Assembly: GCA_024699715.1 (NCBI GenBank)
Contig: JANPRD010000008.1
Span: 1 to 64,000 of the forward strand
DNA: 64,000 nt
Reading direction: 5' to 3'
Source: Candidatus Methanophagales archaeon
Lineage (GTDB): Archaea; Halobacteriota; Syntropharchaeia; Alkanophagales; Methanospirareceae
Below, in pieces: positions 54,945 through 63,425 of this stretch. Under the pieces are notes generated by a model. That model was given only the letters and a program-made list of their open reading frames with translations, did not search any database and had not been told where the DNA came from. The translations under genes and the position numbers were made by a program. Numbering within the stretch: position 1 is the stretch's first letter; each line of letters starts with the position of its first letter.

Positions 54945-55625
54945 ATGGTATTGTTTGAGGCGCTGAAAGGCACAATAACTGCACTGCAAAACATAATATA
55001 TCTCATTTCCAATGCACTGCTTATCCCGGTAATGGCATTGCTTGTCGGCGGAGTGGCATTCTCCCTCTTTGAACTCGGCAGATTCGTGTATGAGTTCATT
55101 CAGCGAAGGAAACATCCGAGCAGAATAGAGGAAATAGCGTGGATTTTTGACCGTGAAAATGCAACAGAAGCGGAACGTAAGAGTGGTGAGCGCCTCTCGG
55201 AGGCGCTGAAAATCATTCGCTCAAAGGGTTCAAGCAAACTCGTCCACGATTTCATAAACGATTTGGAGCGGTTAAGTGCGAAGATTAAAGACGAACGCAT
55301 CCTGAAGGTGCAAGTGGAGAAGCTGATTCAGGACTACGAGGAGAAAGTGGCGAGGCGAACGGAAATAACAAGGATTCTTGTCAGGGTGGGACCGATGCTC
55401 GGACTAATGGGAACACTTATTCCGATGGGACCTGCGCTTCTTGCACTCTCTCAAGGAGATGTGGTGACGCTTGCGAACAATTTAATCATTGCTTTCGGCA
55501 CAACAGTTCTCGGATTGCTCATCGGTGGCATCGCTTACATGATGACAGAGGTGCGAAACCGCTGGTATGACAGGGATTTGAGCGATATTGCATATATTTG
55601 CGAGGTGCTGTTCGGGGAAGAATAG
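54945..55625 (+). CDS. MotA/TolQ/ExbB proton-channel family protein
   Basis: 226 aa with three membrane helices: residues about 15-45 (IIYLISNALLIPVMALLVGG), then a long cytoplasmic helical domain (residues 50-140), and two more helices at about 143-205 (VRVGPMLGLMGTLIPMGPAL, NNLIIAFGTTVLGLLIGGIA). The GPxLGLMGTLIPMG block is the family's pore-lining signature. ATG 54945 follows GAGGTGAAG. In Methanosarcinales the same trio (CARDB surface protein, ExbB-like, DUF2149) is found; it is thought to be a proton- or sodium-driven energy transducer, but the work it powers is unknown. Confidence 0.88.
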   Translation: MVLFEALKGTITALQNIIYLISNALLIPVMALLVGGVAFSLFELGRFVYEFIQRRKHPSRIEEIAWIFDRENATEAERKSGERLSEALKIIRSKGSSKLVHDFINDLERLSAKIKDERILKVQVEKLIQDYEEKVARRTEITRILVRVGPMLGLMGTLIPMGPALLALSQGDVVTLANNLIIAFGTTVLGLLIGGIAYMMTEVRNRWYDRDLSDIAYICEVLFGEE

Positions 55626-55716
55626 GCAAAAAGAGGAAAAATAGGAAAAGAGAGAAAGGAAAAGGGGAAAGAGGAAGGAAAAGATGGAATGAAAATGGGA
55701 AGGAGGTGATGAATTA

Positions 55717-56112
55717 ATGAGGTATATGCGAGACAGGAGGGGAAGCAGAAGGAATAGAAATAGTAGGGGTAATGCGAGAAGTGTTGGGAGGAGGGATGCG
55801 GACGAGCCACTGACGGGTGTTGCTAACTTATTTGATGTTGCGATGGTTTTCGCTCTCGGCTTAATGGTGGTGCTTCTGATGTATTACAACTTGCAGGAGC
55901 TTTTAAAGCCGCAAGATGTGACAATCGTGAAGAATCCAGGACAGAAAAACATGGAAATAATCGTGAAACATGGGAAGAAGATAGAGCGATTAAACATGAC
56001 TAACCAGACTGTGCAGGCTGAAATTATAGGGGAGTGGGCAAGAATATACGAAACGAAAGGTGGTGGTAAGATTCTTGTGCCTTCAAATAAAAGTAAAGCC
56101 TCTCCTTCCTGA
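55717..56112 (+). CDS. DUF2149 protein, ExbD-like partner
   Basis: 131 aa with a basic N-terminal tail (30 residues), one membrane helix (LFDVAMVFALGLMVVLLMYY) preceded by DEPLTGVANLFD, and a small extracytoplasmic domain (KNPGQKNMEIIVKHGKKIER...). An Asp lies at the start of the helix, the place of the ion-carrying Asp of ExbD/MotB. A perfect AGGAGGTGAT ribosome-binding site precedes ATG 55717. It follows the ExbB-like gene by 91 bases, and the two presumably form one membrane complex. Confidence 0.82.
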   Translation: MRYMRDRRGSRRNRNSRGNARSVGRRDADEPLTGVANLFDVAMVFALGLMVVLLMYYNLQELLKPQDVTIVKNPGQKNMEIIVKHGKKIERLNMTNQTVQAEIIGEWARIYETKGGGKILVPSNKSKASPS

Positions 56113-56369
56113 AAGAAAGGAATTTGTTCTTTTTTGTTCTTACTATGAAGACACGAACATGGAAATAGTGTGAGATTGTGAGAGGGAGCGATAAGAAATC
56201 TCAGCGACTATGGTGCCGTTTTAAGGTGGAAAGAGTATAAGAGAGGCGAAAAAAAGCTGACTTCTCGGCGCTGCTGATGGGAGAACTGTGCAATCCCTTG
56301 AGAGATGCATCCCCGAGAGGTAGTAGCGATGTGTGAAGCCACCCTTTAATAGTAGTTTATTGCTTCAGA

Positions 56370-57071
56370 CTACTCCCGCTTTTCCATCTCCGCACTCTTC
56401 AACTTCCTCCCACGCAGAAGCGAGACCGCAAGCAAGACCGCAGCAACCGCAAAGATTGTCTCAAAGCCCGGAACACCCGGCACGCCCACAGGACTCGTTT
56501 GCGGTGTCTGCGCAGGCTGCTCACTCACGGTAGGTGCTGGCGTCTCAGGCGTCGCTTCTGGTGGCATCTGCGTCGGCGTTTGTGTCGGCGTCGGGACAGG
56601 TGTCGGGGATGGATTGAATGCAGTTGTAGGGTAACCCGCAGCCTTCCACGCAGTTATTCCACCCTCCAAGTTGAAGACGGTGAAGTTGTGTTGCGCAAGA
56701 ATCTCGCATGCCTGCCTGCTTCTCGCACCACTTCTGCAGTAAACAATCAGCACTTTTGACTTGTTCAGCTCGTTGAGTCGCTCTTCTATCTCTGAAAGAG
56801 GAATGTTTTTCGTTTCTACACCCTCTATTTGAATGTGTTCCTCCTCGTATTCCGCCTCAGTTCTGACATCTAACAAAATTATTTGCGAAGGTTCTTCAGT
56901 GAGCATCTTGTAAATATCCTCCGCACGCTTGTCAATGCATCCGTTTCCAAAAGACGGCAGTGGCGGTGTCAGTTGCTCTCCCTTCGCAGCAGAAACGCCT
57001 GCCACCAGAGCAGCGAAGAACAGTGAAGAGAGCATCAACAGCGAAAACAACATTCTCCCGCTTCCCCTCAT
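56370..57071 (-). CDS. Secreted rhodanese-domain protein with PGF-CTERM tail
   Basis: 233 aa. Signal peptide (LMLSSLFFAALVAGVSAAKG), one rhodanese domain with the complete active loop (VYCRSGARSRQAC, catalytic Cys present) and the CDC25-like DVRTEAEYEEEHI, a Pro/Thr linker, and a PGF-CTERM tail (GVPGFETIFAVAAVLLAVSL, then LRGRK). It is the active-looking relative of the cohesin-rhodanese fusion at 34578-35698, with the same domain order minus the cohesin. It could handle sulfane sulfur or thiols at the cell surface. The 257 bases between DUF2149 and this gene's 3' end (56113-56369) contain no gene that I recognise. Confidence 0.88.
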   Translation of the reverse strand: MRGSGRMLFSLLMLSSLFFAALVAGVSAAKGEQLTPPLPSFGNGCIDKRAEDIYKMLTEEPSQIILLDVRTEAEYEEEHIQIEGVETKNIPLSEIEERLNELNKSKVLIVYCRSGARSRQACEILAQHNFTVFNLEGGITAWKAAGYPTTAFNPSPTPVPTPTQTPTQMPPEATPETPAPTVSEQPAQTPQTSPVGVPGVPGFETIFAVAAVLLAVSLLRGRKLKSAEMEKRE

Positions 57072-57178
57072 GCTCCACGCTCACCTTCCTAAAAAGAGGC
57101 AGGGGGAAATAAAAAATTTCTGCCGAGCGAGCAGACCTTAATTGAAAGGGGCGAAAAGAATTGAGAGGTGAATGCGGG

Positions 57179-57664
57179 ATGGCAGAGGAGGGCGAAACGG
57201 CGGGGGAGGACAAGGGAAAGGGCATGCAAGAAGAAATAATGCAAGGAGCGAGAATAAAATACATAGAGCATCCTTCGGATGTCGGCTTTGAGGTCTTCGG
57301 CGAGACGCTTGAGGAAATCTTCGCAAACGCAGCAATCGCAACTTTCAGTTTCATGACGAATATTGATGAAATAGAGGAGGAAGAGGAGCGAGAAGTGCGG
57401 TTGAAAGCGGAAGATTTATGCAGTTTAATGTTTGATTGGCTTGACGAGATGCTTTTTTACTTTGAATCAGAGTCGCTTGTGTTCAAAAAATTTGACATAC
57501 GAGTGAATGATAAGGATTTTTCTCTTGAAGGGAAGTGCATAGGCGGGAAATTTGACCCTGCGAAGCATTCTTCAGGTATCATCGTGAAAGCAGTCACTTA
57601 CAATATGATGGAAGTCAAGCGTGAGGACTCGCTCTGGAAGGCGAGGGTCGTTCTGGATGTTTAG
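57179..57664 (+). CDS. Archease
   Basis: Cofactor that helps RtcB RNA ligase with guanylylation and turnover in tRNA splicing. The family pattern is complete: IEHPSDVGFEVFGETLEEIF, LKAEDLCSLMFDWLDEMLFY, GGKFDPAKHSSG, and VKAVTYNMMEVKREDSLWKA ending in VVLDV. An N-terminal extension of about 30 charged residues precedes the core if ATG 57179 is used. rtcB is not in this window. Confidence 0.9.
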   Translation: MAEEGETAGEDKGKGMQEEIMQGARIKYIEHPSDVGFEVFGETLEEIFANAAIATFSFMTNIDEIEEEEEREVRLKAEDLCSLMFDWLDEMLFYFESESLVFKKFDIRVNDKDFSLEGKCIGGKFDPAKHSSGIIVKAVTYNMMEVKREDSLWKARVVLDV

Positions 57665-57696
57665 TGCTTCGGGGAGCAGAGGAAAGAAGAGGGAAG

Positions 57697-58488
57697 ATGC
57701 GGGAAGTGAGCGGTAAGAGTGTGCAAAGGCGATTTGAGATTGTTGAGGGGCTTCCCGCAATTTTCTTCTGCGAGGAGGATGCGATTTGCATTGCAGATTT
57801 GCATCTCGGCTACGAATCCTCGCTTGCAGGCATCTCACTGCCGAGCAGGCAACTTCAAGAGGTTGAGCGGAAGTTTGAGCTTGCGTTGAAAAATTGCGGA
57901 GGAGCATCTAAACTCATCATAAACGGCGACTTGAAGCATGTTTTCTCGGAGGCGAGCAGGCAGGAATGGGCGGAAGTCCCCATGTTTTTGGACTTTGTGT
58001 TGAGTTTTGTGCGTGAAATTATACTCGTGAGGGGGAATCATGACACTTTCCTGGGTCCGTTGAGGCGATTTAAAGAAGTTGAAGTTGTGAATTCGCTTGA
58101 AATTGGAGATGTTTTGCTCATTCATGGACATAACAAGGACTTCATTCATATTTTTGAGTGGGCGAAGGCTCGTGGTATTGCGGAAATCGTGATTGCACAT
58201 GAGCATCCATTTTTGATTTTAGGCGACAGGGTCGGTGCGAGGGTGAGAGTGCCTTGCTTCCTCAGAGGTCGCTTCGGAGGATTCCGCATTTGCGTGCTTC
58301 CCGCTTTCTCTCCGCTCGCAGGCGGAACCGCCGTGAATGTCGCAGCGAAGAGCGAATTCCTTTCGCCGATTTTGAGGAGCGATTTCGTGCAGATTGATGA
58401 AATGGAGGTTCTTGCCGTTGACGAGTCCGCAGGAACGCTTAAGTTTCCAGCATTGAAAAAGTGGAAAGCGTTCTCACTTCGCTTGTGA
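57697..58488 (+). CDS. Mre11-like metallophosphoesterase
   Basis: 263-aa calcineurin-type phosphoesterase of the archaeal MJ0037 kind. Metal ligands are in ADLHLGYE, NGDLKH, RGNHD, VIAHEHP and the HGH of LLIHGHNKD. In other archaea it is often linked with Lhr helicase and thought to be a DNA nuclease; no lhr is seen here. ATG 57697 follows AGAGGGA; a GTG at 57664 overlapping the archease stop is the alternative. Codirectional with archease. Confidence 0.82.
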   Translation: MREVSGKSVQRRFEIVEGLPAIFFCEEDAICIADLHLGYESSLAGISLPSRQLQEVERKFELALKNCGGASKLIINGDLKHVFSEASRQEWAEVPMFLDFVLSFVREIILVRGNHDTFLGPLRRFKEVEVVNSLEIGDVLLIHGHNKDFIHIFEWAKARGIAEIVIAHEHPFLILGDRVGARVRVPCFLRGRFGGFRICVLPAFSPLAGGTAVNVAAKSEFLSPILRSDFVQIDEMEVLAVDESAGTLKFPALKKWKAFSLRL

Positions 58489-58563
58489 GCGGTGCGGGTA
58501 GGATGCGAGGAAGACTTTTAATCTCGGTGCGAATTTAGTGAGAGGAAGAAAGAGGTGGAAGAA

Positions 58564-58896
58564 ATGGGAGAGGAGAGCCGTCAGCATCAAGAAAGGGAAG
58601 AAGAAAGGGTTCAGCAAGAAGAGATTCCGCAGGAGGAGGGGGTTTTTGAATTAGTGATTCCGAGGGGGATTGCGACGGGCATCGTTTTTGAGGCTGCGGA
58701 GAAGTTCGGCTTAGATATTGACCAAGAAATCAGAGATGAGGATGTTCCAAAGATTGTGTTGCGAGGAGATTCAAGAGAAGTAATAGAGATGGCACGCAAA
58801 TTCATATATGAAAAGCATAAGCAGTGGATAGAATCGCTTGAAGAGCAGCGTAGAATGCGAAGAGAACGCATATTAAGGAAACTGCGGAAAAAGTGA
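58564..58896 (+). CDS. Conserved small protein of unknown function
   Basis: 110-113 aa. After a Glu/Gln-rich N-terminal 30 residues there is a compact alpha/beta region (FELVIPRGIATGIVFEAAEK, VPKIVLRGDSREVIEMARKF) reminiscent of a beta-alpha-beta fold, then a basic C-terminal helix (EQRRMRRERILRKLRKK). A possible TATA box (CTTTTAATC) lies near 58515. GTG 58555 is an alternative start. I do not recognise the family. Confidence 0.6.
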   Translation: MGEESRQHQEREEERVQQEEIPQEEGVFELVIPRGIATGIVFEAAEKFGLDIDQEIRDEDVPKIVLRGDSREVIEMARKFIYEKHKQWIESLEEQRRMRRERILRKLRKK

Positions 58897-58901
58897 AGTA
58901 A

Positions 58902-59560
58902 CTATTTCTCCTTTTTCAGCCTGCCTATGAGAATCCAATGGTCAAAATAGCCATCACTATGCTCATTTTTCATGATTTCGCAGTGGAAATCCTTTAAGGA
59001 TGTCTTTTGCTGTCTTCGCCTCCCACTCGCTTGAGAATGTCAGGAACACGCAACCGCTCCCTGCAGGGTTCAACGCCTTCGGAATGTCAAGCAGCACAGG
59101 CTTCCACTCAAAAAGGTTGAAAGGTGTGATTTTTCCGAGCATGAAACCGAAGACGCAGTCAAATGCCTTCGGGAAGAATGCGGAGAGGTATGCACAATTC
59201 AGGACGACGCTCCTTTTCGGCGAAAGCACGCCCTCTCTGAGACCCCTGCAAATCTCACATTTGTTGATGTCAGCGGTGAGGGGAAAAATGCCGAGCTCAT
59301 GCAACGCAATCGTTGCTGCGCCGTCTCCACAGCAGATTTCAACCGTCTTGCTTCGCTCACTTATTCCTTCGCTGCGCAGGAAATCAGAGAGAACGCCCTT
59401 CAACGCAGAAACTCGCTCCGCAGAGTAGAAAGCCCGCTCCTTGAACGAGCATTCGCAGAGAAAGCCCTCAACGAGACCGAGCGAGAAGTATTCAATGATG
59501 CCTTCAACGAATTTCTCTCTGTCTACGGTGAGTTCCGCCTCCGCCTTCCCCTCCTCTTGC
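58902..59560 (-). CDS. SAM-dependent methyltransferase, C-terminal part (frame breaks)
   Basis: Main body of the gene starting at 59849. It reads EGKAEAELTVDREKFVEGII, then GVLSDFLRSEGISERSKTVE, the SAM-binding VEICCGDGAATIALHELG, LTADINKCEICRG and FDCVFGFMLGK, a class I fold. The in-frame stop at 58963 follows a slip near 58990; one G fewer gives DFHCEIMKNEHSDGYFDHWI and ends LKKEK at 58902, which looks like the true C terminus. The substrate is unknown. Confidence 0.65.
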
Positions 59561-59849
59561 CTCGCTTGCCTCGCTTGCCTCGCTTGCTTCGCTTGTTCGC
59601 TTGCTTCGCTGCGAGCATTTCAAACTGCCTTCGTGGGAATTCTTCCGCAAATATGTCGGTGAGTAGTAGCCAATGCTGATTTTCGTGGAGCAGAATGCCT
59701 AAGAGTTCCTTCTCTTCGCTGTAAATTTTCACCGCATCCCTGAGATGCTGCATACGCTCAAGCGTCCTCGGAATCCACCTCAAATCCTCAAAACTCTCCT
59801 CCGCAAGCCTCAAATCCCCGCTGACACCAAGTAGATTGCTCAACTCCAT
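59523..59849 (-). CDS. SAM-dependent methyltransferase, N-terminal part
   Basis: Begins MELSNLLGVSGDLRLAEESF and contains a helical N-terminal domain (IYSEEKELLGILLHENQHWL). It then runs into a 9-base tandem repeat (CAAGCGAGG, about 59560-59610) and turns into KRGKRGKRGKRRG. Read one frame over, the repeat gives QARQARQARQEEGKAEAEL and leads into the methyltransferase core, so a single-base slip within the repeat split the gene. Confidence 0.65.
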   Translation of the reverse strand: MELSNLLGVSGDLRLAEESFEDLRWIPRTLERMQHLRDAVKIYSEEKELLGILLHENQHWLLLTDIFAEEFPRRQFEMLAAKQANKRSKRGKRGKRGKRRGRRRRNSP

Positions 59850-60012
59850 CTCTTCTCTCTTTGTTTCCTCTTTCTTACTTTCCTATGCTTTTCGTTTTCG
59901 CCGCCGTCGCCGAAGATGAATTAGAGGAGAAGGGTAATATTAAGGGGATGGCGTCGCCTAAGGGAGAGCAGAGCGTAGGGTAGGAGAGGAAAGGGAAGAC
60001 CTGACGCCTTTA

Positions 60013-63000
60013 ATGAGGCAGTATTTCAAGAAGAAGGAGGAGAGTGGGGACGCCATTCTGCTTTTTCAAGTCGGAGACTTTTTTGAGACATTCGGGGAGG
60101 ATGCGAAGCTTGTATCTCGTGAGTTAGGGATTGTGCTGACTGCTCGTTCTTGTGGAGAAGAGAAGATACCGATGGCGGGATTTCCGTGCCATTCAGCGAT
60201 GAATTACATAAAGAGGCTCATAAATCGTGGATACAAAGTGGCGATTTGTGAGCAAGTAGAGAAGCCTTCGCCGAAGAAGAAAGTGGTGCGAAGAGAAATA
60301 ACGAGGACAATAACGCCCGGAACGGTGCTTGAGGACGAACTTTTGGATGTTACGAACAACTTTTTCATGGGAGTTTTCGGCGAAAAAAGTGATGAAAGCA
60401 CAAAGAAAAGTGAAAAATACGGCGTCACATTCATAGACATTTCAACAGGCGAAATGTTCATCACTGAGACCGACAGAGAGAATCTGCTCTCGGAGATATT
60501 GAAGTTTTCGCCTGTGGAGTGTTTGATGCCGAGAGGGTTTGATGAGGAATTGAAGAAGGAGATAGGGATTTATTGCTTCATAAATGAGGTTGAAGAGGAG
60601 TTTTTTGATGAAGTTGAGGCGGATTTAGAGTTAAAAAGATTGCATATAGATATTAATTCAGCATTAAGCAAGCGAGTAGTGGGAGCAACACTCAAATATT
60701 TGAGGAAGATTTGCAGAAGAGACATCTCGCATGTCCGAGTTAAGAGATATGAACCGCAGGAGTTTATGATGATTGACGCAACTTCTTTCAAAAATCTTGA
60801 GATTTTTGAGAGTTTGCGCATGAGAGGAGAGGAAGGAACACTTTTGAGCGTCCTTGACAGGACAGCGACGCCTATGGGGCGAAGGAAGTTGAGGGAGTGG
60901 CTAAGGAAGCCCCTTAAGGATGTCTCGCAGATAAATGAGCGTCTTGATGCTGTTGAGGAGCTCTTCGCAAACACATTCTTGAGGCATGAATTGATGGAGC
61001 GACTGCAACGCTTCTACGACATTGAGCGTCTCGCTTCAAGGATTGAACTTGCGCTTGCGAATGCTCGTGATTTGATCGCACTGCGTCAGAGTTTGGATGC
61101 GGTCTCTGAGGTGAAAGAGCTGCTGAATTCCTGTAAAAGAGGGAGACTGCGAGAGATTTCAAAAGAATTGGACGATGTGAGCGAAGCAAAGGAAATTATA
61201 AAGAGAGCAATAGTGGAAGACCCGCCCGCACTTTTGAAGGAAGGAGGCATCATAAAGGAGGGATTTGATGCTGAATTGGACGCACTGCGGAATGCAAAGC
61301 GAGAAGAAGAGGCGTGGATAAGGGAATTTGAGCGGAAGGAAAGAGAAAGAACGGGCATAAACTCGCTCAAAGTCGGCTATAATGAGATTATTGGATATTA
61401 CATTGAGGTTACGAAGCCGAATTTAAGGCATGTTCCTGCGGAATACAGGCGGAAGCAGACGCTGAAGAATGTGGAGCGCTTCACAGTAGAGGAACTTGAG
61501 CGACGCTCTGAACGCATATTGAGCGCAGAAGAAAGGATAAAAGCGCTGGAATACGATATTTTCTGTCGTGTTCGTGAAGAAGTCGCAAAATACACGAGAA
61601 GAATTCAAAGGACGGCGAATGCAATAGCGGAATTAGATGTTTTAGTATCTTTTGCGGAGGTTTCAGCGATAAATGGATATGTTAAACCCAAAGTTTATGA
61701 GGGAGAAGATGTTGAAATAGAGGAAGGACGGCATCCAGTTGTTGAACTTTCTGTTGATTTTGTGCCTAATGATGTGAAGATAAGCGGTAGAGAGAGATTT
61801 TTGATAATTACGGGACCGAACGCATCAGGAAAATCAACTTATGTGAGGATGGTCGCTTTGATTGCGATAATGGCACAAATAGGATGCTTTGTTCCCGCAA
61901 AAGCGGCGAAAATATGCGTTTTTGATAGGATTTTGACGAGAATAGGCTCTGTTGACGAGATTTCAAGTGGGATAAGCTCTTTCATGGTTGAGATAATGGA
62001 GATGTTGAAGATAATAAGGAACGCAACAGAGCGAAGTTTAGTCCTTTTGGATGAGGTTGGGAAGGGAACAAGCACTTATGATGGGATAAGCATCGCATGG
62101 GCATTCTCAAAATACATGTGCGGCGTGGGCTGCAAAGTGCTTTTCGCCACGCATTTTCACGAGCTCACGGAGCTTGAGCGGGAGGTTGAGGGCGTCGTAA
62201 ATTACCATTTTGATGCGGTTGAAGGCGGAAGCGACGGCGAGGGTGAAGGAAGCGGTGCATTGAAGTTCGTCAGGAAACTGAAGCGTGGGCGTGCAACAAA
62301 AAGCTACGGCATAAAGGTGGCTGAGATGCTGAACATGCCCGAAGTCATCATTAAGGAGGCAGAGAAGAAGTTGAAAGAGCTTGAGCGGAGAGCGAAGGAA
62401 GCGGAGGAGAGGGAGAAGGATGTGGTGGAGACGGAGAAGAGAAACGGAGAGGGGAGCGAAGTCGCAACTTGCGAAGTCGCAAAAAGAAGTGCTTTGAGTG
62501 TGCGTGTCAAGCGTGACTTTGAAAATCGGCAAGCGTTTATTGAAGAATTGATAGGGCAATTGGAGAAATTATATGAAAAGTGGAGGAGTGAGACAGTTTT
62601 GAGGGCGATTCGTGAGTTAAGGATGCTGATTATTGAGCGAAATGCGGAATTCAAGCTGAGGAGGAAGTGCGGAGAGAGCATAGAACACTTCATTACGAAG
62701 AATGTGCTTTTCAATTCGCTGAAAAATGTCCGCTCTTACTTCGTTGAAGGCAAGAGAAGCATCATAAGCAGATACGGATACCGCCCTGATGTGATTGCAC
62801 TCACAGATGAAGAGCTCGTAATAATTGAGGCGGAGAGGAGTTTGAAAGGCTTGAAGAGAAAATTGAAGTCGTTGGAGAACGCTTTGGAGAATTTGAGGAA
62901 GCACGGTTTTGCGGATGCTGGCGTCGTAGGTGAAAGTGCCGTGAATGCTGGGAAGGACCCGATATTGAAGTTTCTGAGAGCGGGGAAATTCAAGTTAATG

Positions 63001-63126
63001 GTAGGTGTCCCATCTGCTCGTGTTAAGCGTGAGGATGTGGTGGAATTGAAGGAAAAATGCTCAAAATTGCATTTGAAATTGGAGATATATAAGGTAAAAG
63101 AGGGCGGTGAGATTGAAAAGATATAA
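60013..63126 (+). CDS. mutS: DNA mismatch repair protein MutS with extra C-terminal domain
   Basis: 1037 aa against the usual 850-890 of MutS1. Mismatch-binding F-x-E is F23/E25 in GDFFETF; the connector, lever and clamp domains follow; the ATPase has GPNASGKST (601-609), LLDEVGKGTSTYDG (from 678) and ATHFHELTELE. After residue about 830 comes an added region with SLKNVRSYFVEGKRSIISRY, RPDVIALTDEELVIIEAE (D926, E939, E941) and KFLRAGKFKLMVGVPSA, which resembles a PD-(D/E)xK nuclease-like core. The N terminus appears short: DLTPLMRQYF is readable in frame upstream without a start, and an ATG at 59948 reaches it only with a slip. No mutL is present here. Confidence 0.93.
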   Translation: MRQYFKKKEESGDAILLFQVGDFFETFGEDAKLVSRELGIVLTARSCGEEKIPMAGFPCHSAMNYIKRLINRGYKVAICEQVEKPSPKKKVVRREITRTITPGTVLEDELLDVTNNFFMGVFGEKSDESTKKSEKYGVTFIDISTGEMFITETDRENLLSEILKFSPVECLMPRGFDEELKKEIGIYCFINEVEEEFFDEVEADLELKRLHIDINSALSKRVVGATLKYLRKICRRDISHVRVKRYEPQEFMMIDATSFKNLEIFESLRMRGEEGTLLSVLDRTATPMGRRKLREWLRKPLKDVSQINERLDAVEELFANTFLRHELMERLQRFYDIERLASRIELALANARDLIALRQSLDAVSEVKELLNSCKRGRLREISKELDDVSEAKEIIKRAIVEDPPALLKEGGIIKEGFDAELDALRNAKREEEAWIREFERKERERTGINSLKVGYNEIIGYYIEVTKPNLRHVPAEYRRKQTLKNVERFTVEELERRSERILSAEERIKALEYDIFCRVREEVAKYTRRIQRTANAIAELDVLVSFAEVSAINGYVKPKVYEGEDVEIEEGRHPVVELSVDFVPNDVKISGRERFLIITGPNASGKSTYVRMVALIAIMAQIGCFVPAKAAKICVFDRILTRIGSVDEISSGISSFMVEIMEMLKIIRNATERSLVLLDEVGKGTSTYDGISIAWAFSKYMCGVGCKVLFATHFHELTELEREVEGVVNYHFDAVEGGSDGEGEGSGALKFVRKLKRGRATKSYGIKVAEMLNMPEVIIKEAEKKLKELERRAKEAEEREKDVVETEKRNGEGSEVATCEVAKRSALSVRVKRDFENRQAFIEELIGQLEKLYEKWRSETVLRAIRELRMLIIERNAEFKLRRKCGESIEHFITKNVLFNSLKNVRSYFVEGKRSIISRYGYRPDVIALTDEELVIIEAERSLKGLKRKLKSLENALENLRKHGFADAGVVGESAVNAGKDPILKFLRAGKFKLMVGVPSARVKREDVVELKEKCSKLHLKLEIYKVKEGGEIEKI

Positions 63127-63130
63127 TAAT

Positions 63131-63425
63131 TCATTCAATTCGCCTGATTTCAGAGTAAAGTCTTCTTGCGGTTGCCCTGAAAATGACAGCATAGGTCAAA
63201 TTTCTTGGCACAGGTATGAATCTAAAGATGTGAGCGAGTGCGAAGAGGCGGAAAGGCTTCATAGCGGGTTCTGTTGCGAGCATTCTGAAATAAGCCCGCT
63301 CTGTCCGTTTTTCAAGCGAGAGGAAGGCTGGCAATACCTTTGCGTTGTGCAACGCTCGCAGAGATGCCACCGCCAGTGAGTTCGTCAGCGCCGATGCCAG
63401 CGTCTCCCACGAAAACGATATTTTC
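63131..63425 (-). other. C-terminal part of geranylgeranyl-reductase-family gene in shifted frame
   Basis: Reads LRALHNAKVLPAFLSLEK, RMLATEPAMKPFRLFALAHI and ends ATARRLYSEIRRIE. It continues the 63312-64000 protein after one extra base around 63370-63420. Tail-to-tail with mutS (5 bases apart). Confidence 0.6.

Noticed and set aside
56113-56369. Possible structured RNA between DUF2149 and the rhodanese gene (CTCGG...CCGAG at 56263-56318)
   Set aside because: Some inverted repeats and faint similarity to the dockerin leaders are visible, but not enough to call a feature.
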